NCBI GenBank assembly: GCA_902497065.1
Contig: CABVDH010000013.1
Coordinates: forward strand, 1 to 47,024
Direction: 5' to 3'
Length of the DNA: 47,024 nt
DNA from: an uncultured Collinsella sp.
GTDB lineage: Bacteria; Actinomycetota; Coriobacteriia; Coriobacteriales; Coriobacteriaceae
The first letter of the stretch is position 1. The number at the start of each line of letters is the position of its first letter. The notes beneath the pieces were generated by a model. The model was not told the DNA's origin. It saw only the letters and a list, made by a program, of their open reading frames with translations, and made no database searches. This document shows positions 7,721 through 14,603 of the stretch, in pieces. The translations under genes were made by a program, and so were the position numbers.

Positions 7721-8028
7721 CTCAACGTTCGACGAGATAAACCGCATGTTCTCAAAGCTCGGCTTTATCGATTACAATTCACGCCTCGCGCAAGGGCCGT
7801 TCTACTCCCCAAACCTAATCTGCCTGGCGCACGCATCGAGGCGACGGGGCGGCGCCTTCTCGCGTGAGTCAATTCCTGTTTTACTGGTGCGGATCCCAAC
7901 ATGCCCTTATGCATGGTGCCCTGCCGCTTTCGAAACTTCAAAACCATTCGATTTTCGAAACTGAGTGGGAATAAGTTATCGGTACGCTTTTTTATAAAAT
8001 GTAAAAAAGCACCCCCATAACTGATGAA

Positions 8029-8364
8029 ATGGACGCTGAGAAAAAAGGGGGCGCATCTTGCGTATATACCGACGTGAAGATCTACCTCTATCTTGCATCG
8101 CGCGGGTATGAGCTTTCTGTGGGCCGTATTGGGAAGCTCGAGTGTGACTTCATCGCTCGTAGGCGCAATGCTTACGCCTACATCCAGGTCTCTATGTCGA
8201 TTGCCGACAGAGGCGTCGAGGAGCGCGAGTACAGGCCGTTCGGCCACATCAGGGATGGTTATCCGCGCTACTTGTTCACGCTTGATCCTCTATTGCAGGA
8301 GAGGGATGGCATCAGGCACCTTAACATGGCGTCGTTTATGCAAGATGGCGGTGATCTTATTTGA
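8029..8364 (+). pseudogene. DUF4143-type AAA ATPase, C-terminal fragment
   Basis: KIYLYLASRGYELSVGRIGK, LECDFIARRRNAYAYIQVSM, REYRPFGHIRDGYPRYLFTL and GIRHLNMASFM are the closing DUF4143 nuclease-like domain of the common bacterial ATPases of about 400 residues. Only about 95 residues of match remain; the AAA domain with its Walker motifs is gone. The ATG at 8029 follows an AT-rich stretch with no good ribosome-binding site. It is best read as a remnant. Confidence 0.65.
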
Positions 8365-8563
8365 GCGGCGGCCAGATTCCTTTGCTCCCTAGTGCGCAAA
8401 CAGCGCGGGTATCAAATGAGGACCATTGCCTCACGTAGAATCGATAGATTGAAAACTTGTTTTGATGTTGACAGGCTTTTGGCCAGTGGCTCCTATTGTC
8501 GAGTGGGAGTAGCTGAAACGAGGCGATTGAATAACTCCATACGTTTTGGTTAAAACAAAAAAT

Positions 8564-8583
8564 ATGCCGCGCGCCTGCGGCAT
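8564..8583. promoter_or_regulatory. Dyad just upstream of the flavodoxin-like gene
   Basis: ATGCCGC-GCGCCT-GCGGCAT is a perfect 7-bp inverted repeat 17 bases before the start codon and overlapping the leader. It could be an operator or an mRNA hairpin. A TTGACA at 8468-8473 and TATTGT at 8494-8499 (20-base spacing) may be the promoter. Confidence 0.35.
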
Positions 8584-8600
8584 GAGGGAGGGAGATTTCT

Positions 8601-9131
8601 ATGAATATCGTTGTATTGAGCGGCAGTCCGCGTAAGGGCGCCAATACCGACACCATGGTTGAGGCGTTTGCCGAGACCGCGCGCGAGGCCGGCCATACGG
8701 TCGAGGTCATCCGCGTTGCCGGCAAAAAGATCGCTGGTTGCTTGGGGTGCCAGTATTGCTTCGCCCATGAGGGCACTTGCGTGCAGAAGGATGACATGGC
8801 CGACGTGATCGAGCCGCTGAAAGGCGCCGACATGGTTGTCTTCGCTTCGCCTATCTACTGGTTTGATATCACTGCGCAGGAGAAGGCCGCCATCGACCGC
8901 CTGTACGCCTTCGGTGCTACGGGCTTCCCGTTCACCAAGACGGCCCTTTTGCTCGATAGCCACAGCGAGGGCGTCTATGATGCGGCGATTGCTATGTATA
9001 GGGCCACATGCGCGTACTGCAAGTGGGAGGACCAGGGCATTGTCACCATTAGCGGCATGACCGAGCGCGACAGCATGGCCTCCTCGCCCAAGTTGGAAGA
9101 GGTGCGAGAGCTCGCTCGCAAGCTCGCCTAA
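8601..9131 (+). CDS. Flavodoxin-like NAD(P)H-dependent FMN reductase
   Basis: The 176-residue protein begins MNIVVLSGSPRKGANTDTM, the FMN-phosphate-binding loop of the NADPH-dependent FMN reductase/NQO family. It continues with two Cys near residue 47-51 (GCLGCQYC) and ASPIYWFDITAQEKAAIDR, typical of the iron-sulfur flavoprotein-like subgroup. It probably reduces quinones or small electrophiles using bound FMN. GGGAGGGAGA precedes the ATG. It looks intact though it stands among remnants. The inverted repeat at 9142-9213 follows it directly. Confidence 0.85.
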   Translation: MNIVVLSGSPRKGANTDTMVEAFAETAREAGHTVEVIRVAGKKIAGCLGCQYCFAHEGTCVQKDDMADVIEPLKGADMVVFASPIYWFDITAQEKAAIDRLYAFGATGFPFTKTALLLDSHSEGVYDAAIAMYRATCAYCKWEDQGIVTISGMTERDSMASSPKLEEVRELARKLA

Positions 9132-9141
9132 GGACAAGAAG

Positions 9142-9213
9142 AACGCATGGCAATCGGTGTTGGTGGAAAATGCTTGCTATCCTTACCAAGAGGAATGCTG
9201 ATTGCCATGCGTT
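9142..9213. repeat. Long-range inverted repeat with 14-bp perfect arms
   Basis: AACGCATGGCAATC (9142-9155) and GATTGCCATGCGTT (9200-9213) are perfect complements with a 44-base interior; TTGGT and ACCAA within can pair too. It may terminate the flavodoxin-like gene or be a small mobile palindromic element at the edge of a broken ATPase gene. Confidence 0.55.
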
Positions 9214-9240
9214 GATGCTTCCGCGGACAATTCCGGCGTG

Positions 9241-9715
9241 CTAAAACGCCTTCTCGTTCAAGAATTCCCTGAACGCGGGAATGTCAAAGCCAACGAGACC
9301 ACGCCCGCGCTCTCCAATGACGCCGTCCTCCAGGAGGCGGCGTTTGTATTGGCTTGCGTAGTTGCTGGCGACGCCCATGCGTTTGGCTATCTCCGAGACC
9401 CTGCTGGGGCCAGAATCGGGCAGCATCGCGAGCAAAAACTCAATGTCTTTATCGGAAAGCTCCCGATAGGTCGTTTCGAGAGAAGCCCGACGTCATGCTT
9501 CTCGAGTTGCCTGAAGACGCCATTCATGCCCGTGCGCCAGTTACCCTGAGTCTCCTGAGCATATGTCCAATCGATGCCGACTGGCTCAATCTGAACGCCG
9601 CTTATGCACGCGCGAGACTATGAGAGGCGGCTATCTGCCGCTTCTTTGGTTCGCTCGATAATATCTTCGAGCATGCCTGGCATGGCGGAGACATTTGCTG
9701 CGATCCATGGTGGCC
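9241..9715 (-). pseudogene. Orc1/Cdc6-like AAA ATPase, frameshifted and internally deleted
   Basis: Three pieces of one family occur in order on the minus strand in different frames. First, WIAANVSAMPGMLEDIIERT (about 9640-9715), the helix after Walker A. Second, GVQIEPVGIDWTYAQETQGN and WRTGMNGVFRQLEKHDVGLL (about 9475-9610), leading up to Walker B. Third, TTYRELSDKDIEFLLAMLPD then SRVSEIAKRMGVASNYASQY (9241-9475), the C-terminal winged helix. Missing are Walker A, Walker B and the middle of the protein; stops and frameshifts separate the pieces. The gene is dead, though the winged-helix frame remains open. Confidence 0.72.
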
Positions 9716-9724
9716 CCTTTGCAG

Positions 9725-9772
9725 GTTTTGCTAGTTTTTGCAACTTTTGCTAATTTTTGCAAGTTTTGCTAA
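9725..9772. repeat. Tandem 19-bp repeat (2.5 copies) upstream of the ATPase remnant
   Basis: Units GTTTTGCTAGTTTTTGCAA (9725-9743) and CTTTTGCTAATTTTTGCAA (9744-9762) are followed by a half unit GTTTTGCTAA (9763-9772). Within each unit the core TTTTGC(TA/AA) recurs about every ten bases, one helical turn. It stands where the promoter of the minus-strand ATPase would be, so an operator array is likely. Confidence 0.6.
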
Positions 9773-9849
9773 CGGTTTAACATGTCTTGTGCCGCGGGAT
9801 TGCAGGAGTGAAAAACGGGGATTCCTATTATTCCGACTACGTTGCAACG

Positions 9850-9892
9850 AGCGGGGCCCGGAGCGCGATGTTGCTGCGCTCCGGGCCCCGCT
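9850..9892. terminator. Long perfect hairpin after parC
   Basis: AGCGGGGCCCGGAGCGC and GCGCTCCGGGCCCCGCT form a perfect 17-bp stem with a 9-base loop, 36 bases past the parC stop. No T-run is present, but the stem strength suits a transcription end. Confidence 0.6.
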
Positions 9893-9928
9893 GCATTGTA
9901 AAACCATGACGGTTTGGCTGCCGTCGTC

Positions 9929-12169
9929 CTAGTCAAACAGACTCGGCATGTCGTTTTCTTTCATGAGAGCACCGGCGGAGGGGAGGCTCTGCGCGGTGAA
10001 CTTCTCGGCCGAGACGCCGGCGCCAAGGATCTCTTCGGTTGTGCCGACGGTGGTGACCGAGCGGCCCTTCTTGGCCGTAAAGGCCTGGACACCCTGCGTG
10101 TTGGTGGTCGTCTTGGTCTTGAGCAGCGACGTGTTGAAGTTCATCAAACGATAGTCGCTCGAGACCAGCGCGATGTCGCGATCTTCCTTGAGCACCTGGG
10201 CATACAGCAGCTTGCTGCCGCCGTAGATGGCGTTCTTAAGGCGCTTGCGGTTGGTCTTGGTGACGTATCCAGAAAGCGCGACGCGCACCACGCGGCCGTT
10301 CTCAAAGACGAACAGCACATCGGCCTTGTAGTTCTCGGGGTCGATGACCCAGATGACGCTCTCGTCGGGTTCCATCTCAAGATCGGTCGGCAGGTACGAG
10401 CCCAGCTGGGCCGACTTGGTGTCCTCAAACGCTGCGACCTTGCACTTGTATACCTGGCTCTTGTTGGTAAACACGAGCAGCTCGTGCGTGTTGGAGGACG
10501 GGAACTCGATAAAGGGCTTATCGCCGTCTTTGTACTTGAGCGTGGTCGCCTTCTTGAGCACGCGGTCCGTCATCTTCTTAAGGTAGCCATCGCGCGAGAG
10601 CATGATGGTGACCGGGTACTCCTCGACCTCGGGCTCCAAGCTTACTTCGATAACTTCATGGGGCTCGATTCTGCCCGTGCGGCGCGGCATCACGTACTTC
10701 TTGTTGACCGCGGCCAGCTCGTCGCTGATGACCTTCTTGATGTTCTCCTCGCTGGAAAGGATCTCCTCAAGCTCGGCAATCTCGCCCTCAAGCTTTGCAA
10801 TGTCCTTGGTGCGGTTGAGAATGTACTCCTCGTTGATGTTGCGGAGTTTAAGCTCGGCAACAAACTCGGCTTGGGTCTCGTCGATGTCGAAGCCGCGCAT
10901 AAGGTTGGGCACGACCTCGGCTTCGAGCTTGGTGCCGCGGATGATAGCGATGGCCTTGTCGATGTCGAGCAAAATCGCCTCGAGGCCGTGCAGCAAGTGC
11001 AGGCGCTCGGACTTTTTGCCCAGGTCAAAGTTAATGCGGCGACGCGTGGACTCAATACGCCACTTGACCCACTCGTGCAGGATCTGGCGCACGCCCATAA
11101 CGCGAGGGTAACCATCGACCAGCACGTTGAAGTTGCACGAGAACGAATCCTGCAGCGTGGTCGAGCGATAGAGCTTGGCCATGAGCTTATCGGGGTCGAC
11201 GCCGCGCTTAAGGTCGATGGCGATGCGCAAACCCGAGAGGTCGGTTTCGTCGCGGATGTCTGCAATCTCCTTGACCTTGCCCTCCTTGGAGAGCTTGACG
11301 ATGCGCTCGATGATGACATCGGTCTTAGTGGTGTAGGGAATCTCGTAGACCTCGATGATGCGCTCTTCGGGAATCCAACGCCAGCGGGAGCGAATCTGGA
11401 AGCTACCCAGTCCGGTCTCGACAATCTTTTCCATCTCCTCGCGGCGGTAGATAATTTCGCCGCCGGTCGAGAAGTCGGGCATGGGCATATATTCGAGCAG
11501 GTCGCAGTCGGGATCCTGCAGGTAGTGCATCGTGGCGGTGCAGACCTCGTTGAGGTTGAAGCCGCAGATGTCAGAAGCCATGGCGACGCCGATGCCCTTA
11601 TTGGCAGAGACGAGGATGTTGGGGAACGTGGTGGGCAGCAGGCGCGGCTCCTTCATGGCGCCGTCGTAGCTGTCGACGAAGTCGACCGGGTCCTTGTCGA
11701 TGTCCTTGAAGATCTCGGCGCTGATGGGGGAGAGCTTGGCCTCGGTATAACGCGAGGCGGCGTAGCTCAGGTCGCCCGAATAATACTTGCCAAAGTTGCC
11801 CTTCGACTCAACGAACGGTGCGAGCAACGCCTCGTTGCCGGTTGCCAGACGCACCATCGTCTCGTAGATCGCGGCATCGCCGTGCGGGTTGAGCTTCATG
11901 GTCTGGCCCACAATGTTGGCGCTCTTCTGGCGCTCGCCCTTGAGCAGACCCATCTTGTACATGGTGTAGAGCAGCTTGCGGTGCGAGGGCTTAAAGCCGT
12001 CGATCTCGGGGAACGCGCGCGAGACGTTGACGCTCATGGCGTAGGGCATGTAGTTGACCTCGAGCGTCTGCGTGATCGGCTGGTCGGTGACCTCGGAGTG
12101 CAGGCCGATGACGTTCTCGGCGTTAACCTGCTTTTTCTTTGGCTGGTTCTTCGTCTTCTTCTTTGCCAC
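9929..12169 (-). CDS. parC: DNA topoisomerase IV subunit A / type IIA topoisomerase A subunit
   Basis: The 746-residue A subunit cuts and rejoins DNA. The N-terminal winged-helix/tower region carries the catalytic Tyr141 (YAASRYTEAKLS). The quinolone-resistance region reads HPHGD-like PHGDAAIYETM, with Ala99 where E. coli ParC has Ser80 and Glu103 where it has Glu84. A coiled coil (about residues 430-490) and a C-terminal beta-propeller-like region follow. The length and short C-terminus fit ParC better than GyrA. Translation starts at GTG 12169 behind AGAGGA, 45 bases after the parE stop, so the two are one operon. The Lys-rich first 15 residues (AKKKTKNQPKKKQ) are an unusual basic tail. Confidence 0.93.
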   Translation of the reverse strand: MAKKKTKNQPKKKQVNAENVIGLHSEVTDQPITQTLEVNYMPYAMSVNVSRAFPEIDGFKPSHRKLLYTMYKMGLLKGERQKSANIVGQTMKLNPHGDAAIYETMVRLATGNEALLAPFVESKGNFGKYYSGDLSYAASRYTEAKLSPISAEIFKDIDKDPVDFVDSYDGAMKEPRLLPTTFPNILVSANKGIGVAMASDICGFNLNEVCTATMHYLQDPDCDLLEYMPMPDFSTGGEIIYRREEMEKIVETGLGSFQIRSRWRWIPEERIIEVYEIPYTTKTDVIIERIVKLSKEGKVKEIADIRDETDLSGLRIAIDLKRGVDPDKLMAKLYRSTTLQDSFSCNFNVLVDGYPRVMGVRQILHEWVKWRIESTRRRINFDLGKKSERLHLLHGLEAILLDIDKAIAIIRGTKLEAEVVPNLMRGFDIDETQAEFVAELKLRNINEEYILNRTKDIAKLEGEIAELEEILSSEENIKKVISDELAAVNKKYVMPRRTGRIEPHEVIEVSLEPEVEEYPVTIMLSRDGYLKKMTDRVLKKATTLKYKDGDKPFIEFPSSNTHELLVFTNKSQVYKCKVAAFEDTKSAQLGSYLPTDLEMEPDESVIWVIDPENYKADVLFVFENGRVVRVALSGYVTKTNRKRLKNAIYGGSKLLYAQVLKEDRDIALVSSDYRLMNFNTSLLKTKTTTNTQGVQAFTAKKGRSVTTVGTTEEILGAGVSAEKFTAQSLPSAGALMKENDMPSLFD

Positions 12170-12214
12170 GATTTCCTCTTGAACTTCTTATGGGCCGTCG
12201 TTATCGATTTGCTG

Positions 12215-14212
12215 CTACTGCAGGTCCAGCTGGTCCAGGTATTCCTTGCCGTGCTCGGAGATATGGCGCTTGCGGCCTGCCTCGTCGTTGCCCAGCAACA
12301 GGTTGAACATAGTTTCCATCCTGGTGACGTCCTCGGGCTCCACCTTGATCAGACGACGCGTCTCGGGGTTCATGGTAGTGAGCCACATCATGTCCGGATC
12401 GTTCTCACCAAGACCCTTGGAGCGGTTGATGGAACACTTCTGGTCGCCAATCTCCTTGAGGATGCCGTTCTTCTCGAGCTCGGTGTAGGCAAAGTAGGTC
12501 TTCTCTTTGCAGTTGATCTCGTAGAGCGGCGACTCGGCGATATACACGTAGCCCTCGTCGATAAGCGTTGGCACCAGGCGATAGAGCATGGTGAGCACGA
12601 GCGTGCGGATGTGATAACCGTCGACGTCAGCGTCCGTACAGATGATGACCTTATTCCAGTTGAGGTTGTCCAGGTCGAAGGCGCCAAGATTCTTGATACG
12701 CTTGTCCTTGATCTCCACACCGCAGCCCAGCACGCGCATAAGGTCCATGATGATGTCGGACTTAAAGATGCGCGGATAGTCCTCCTTCAGGCAGTTGAGG
12801 ATCTTGCCTCGGACGGGCATGACACCCTGGAACTCGGCATCGCGCGAGGTGCGAATGGCGCCTGCTGCCGAGTCGCCCTCTACGATGTAGATCTCGCGGC
12901 GGCTCTTGTCCTTGGAGCGGCAGTCGATGAACTTCTGCACACGGTTGGCCATGTCGGTCTTCTGCTGCAGGTTGGTCTTGATGCTCTGACGCGTCTTCTC
13001 GGCGTTCTCGCGCGAGCGCTTGTTGATGAGCACCTGTTCCATGATCTTGTTGGCGGCGTCTTTGTTCTCGATCAGGTAGGTCGAGAGGCGCTCCTTAAAG
13101 AAGGCCGTCATAGCCTGCTGGATAAAGCGGTTGTTGATGGCCTTCTTAGTCTGGTTTTCATAGGACGTCTGGGTGGAGAAGCAGTTGGTCACCAACACCA
13201 GGCAGTCCTGGACGTCCTGCCACTTAATGCCGCTCTCGTTTTTGTTGTATTTGCCCTGTTGCTTGATGTAGGCATCGATGGCGCTGGTCAGAGCGCTGCG
13301 AGCGGCCTTTTCGGGCGAACCGCCGTTCTCGAGCCACGATGAGTTGTGGTAGTACTCCTGCATCATGAAGGTGCGCGAGAAGCACATGCATGCGGTGATT
13401 TTAACGTTGTAGTCGGGCAGGTCCTCGCGGTCGCGACCGCGACGGTCGGCCTCGATAAAGAAAGGCTCGGTGAGGTAGTCGGTACCGACCTTTTCGAGCA
13501 CGTAGTCCTCGATGCCCTTGGGATAGCAAAAGTCCTCTTCGGTAAATTCGCCGTCGTCGCCCTCGATGCGCAGGCGGAAGGTCACGTTGGCGTTGACCAC
13601 GGCCTGACGGCGCATGGTTTCGCGATACCAGTCGTGGGGAATGCTGATGGAGGTAAAGACTTCGAGATCGGGGCGCCATTTGATGGTGGTGCCGGTACGG
13701 TCCTCGTCGCTGGGCTCAATCTCGAGTGCCTTCTTTTTGGCGCCGACGACCTTGCCCTTCTTAAAGTGCAGGGAGTACTTGTTGCCGTCGCGCCAAACCG
13801 TGACGTCCATGTATTCGGAGGCGTACTGGGTCGCGCACGAGCCCAGGCCGTTGGTACCGAGCGAGAAGTCGTAGTCGCCGCCCTGGTTGTTGTTGTATTT
13901 GCCACCTGCGTAGAGCTCGCAAAAGACGAGCTCCCAGTTAAAGCGCTTCTCGGAAGGGTTCCAGTCGAGCGGGCAGCCGCGGCCATTGTCCTCTACCTGA
14001 ATGGAGCCATCGCGAAAGGCGGTAAGGGTGATGAGCTTGCCGTAGCCCTGGCGCGCCTCGTCAACGGCGTTGGACAGGATCTCGAAGGCAGCATGCGCGC
14101 AGCCATCGAGTCCGTCCGAGCCAAAGATGACGGCGGGGCGCAGGCGTACGCGCTCCTCGTCCTTGAGCTGGCGGATACTGTCGTTACCATAGTTTGCGGT
14201 GTTTTTTGCCAT
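12215..14212 (-). CDS. parE: DNA topoisomerase IV subunit B / type IIA topoisomerase B subunit
   Basis: The 665-residue ATPase subunit has GHKL motifs (EILSNAVDEA, VEDNGRGCPLD, LGTNGLGSCATQ) in residues about 40-135, a transducer domain, and a TOPRIM domain with EGDSAAG and the metal-binding ICTDADVDGYHIRTL, followed by RSKGLGE. It pairs with the downstream A subunit to decatenate chromosomes. There is no ribosome-binding site stronger than GGGAGCACCGAGAGAGCGAG before ATG 14212. The gene order parE-parC and the absence of gyr neighbours (recF, dnaN) support topoisomerase IV over gyrase. Confidence 0.93.
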   Translation of the reverse strand: MAKNTANYGNDSIRQLKDEERVRLRPAVIFGSDGLDGCAHAAFEILSNAVDEARQGYGKLITLTAFRDGSIQVEDNGRGCPLDWNPSEKRFNWELVFCELYAGGKYNNNQGGDYDFSLGTNGLGSCATQYASEYMDVTVWRDGNKYSLHFKKGKVVGAKKKALEIEPSDEDRTGTTIKWRPDLEVFTSISIPHDWYRETMRRQAVVNANVTFRLRIEGDDGEFTEEDFCYPKGIEDYVLEKVGTDYLTEPFFIEADRRGRDREDLPDYNVKITACMCFSRTFMMQEYYHNSSWLENGGSPEKAARSALTSAIDAYIKQQGKYNKNESGIKWQDVQDCLVLVTNCFSTQTSYENQTKKAINNRFIQQAMTAFFKERLSTYLIENKDAANKIMEQVLINKRSRENAEKTRQSIKTNLQQKTDMANRVQKFIDCRSKDKSRREIYIVEGDSAAGAIRTSRDAEFQGVMPVRGKILNCLKEDYPRIFKSDIIMDLMRVLGCGVEIKDKRIKNLGAFDLDNLNWNKVIICTDADVDGYHIRTLVLTMLYRLVPTLIDEGYVYIAESPLYEINCKEKTYFAYTELEKNGILKEIGDQKCSINRSKGLGENDPDMMWLTTMNPETRRLIKVEPEDVTRMETMFNLLLGNDEAGRKRHISEHGKEYLDQLDLQ

Positions 14213-14346
14213 ACTCGCTCTCTCGGTGCTCCCTTGCTGCGTTTAAGTCATATAGATAGTCAAGGTAGCATAGCCCAGCCCACAGGCGATTCCAACCAAC
14301 ACGAAATCCATCGAACAATCGTTCGGAATTTGGTGGAACAGCGTTT

Positions 14347-14379
14347 ACTCGGACAAAACCGAGTCGGTTCTGTCCGAGT
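14347..14379. promoter_or_regulatory. Nearly perfect 33-bp dyad
   Basis: ACTCGGACA and TGTCCGAGT are the outer arms; AACCGA and TCGGTT are inner arms around a single central G, with one mismatch between. It is 134 bases upstream of parE and could be an operator or a cruciform-forming repeat. Confidence 0.4.
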
Positions 14380-14519
14380 AAGTTTGAAGGCGGTCGAATG
14401 CGTCCTGCTACGTTTGCGGTTGGATACGTTGTCGAAGACGTGTCGTGCGGATTGTTGGCGAAAAGACGGCGTGCCAAGCTCGAGGCAGAACTCGACTCCT
14501 CTGACGATATCTAATGCGT

Positions 14520-14556
14520 AATGGGCTGGCTCTGGGTATCCAGAACCAGCCCATTT
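14520..14556. terminator. Hairpin terminator after the surface-protein gene
   Basis: AATGGGCTGGCTCTGG pairs with CCAGAACCAGCCCATT over 16 bp with one wobble/mismatch and a GTAT loop, 48 bases past the stop at 14604. Confidence 0.6.
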
Positions 14557-14603
14557 GATGTTCGATGAGCCGAGTCGGCGTCTCTCGCAAAGGTAACTGA
14601 GAG

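Larger units (their letters stand above)
14213..14603. other. Intergenic stretch of 391 bases with a dyad, a short frame and a terminator
   Basis: Between parE and the surface-protein gene lie a nearly perfect 33-bp dyad (14347-14379) and a terminator-like hairpin (14520-14556). A 38-codon plus-strand frame (14398-14514, MRPATFAVGYVVEDVSCGLL...) starts just after the dyad without a ribosome-binding site. I do not recognise the peptide and would not annotate it as a gene. Confidence 0.4.

Noticed and set aside
8029..8364. Reading the DUF4143 tail as an intact small gene
   Set aside because: It lacks a ribosome-binding site and matches only the last quarter of the family.
9725..9772. CRISPR repeat
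   Set aside because: Units are adjacent with no spacers and too short.
9914..13342. 1142-codon plus-strand frame opposite parC and parE
   Set aside because: It is the antisense shadow of two clear topoisomerase genes; it is rich in Leu, Val and Asp with no family motif or start signal.
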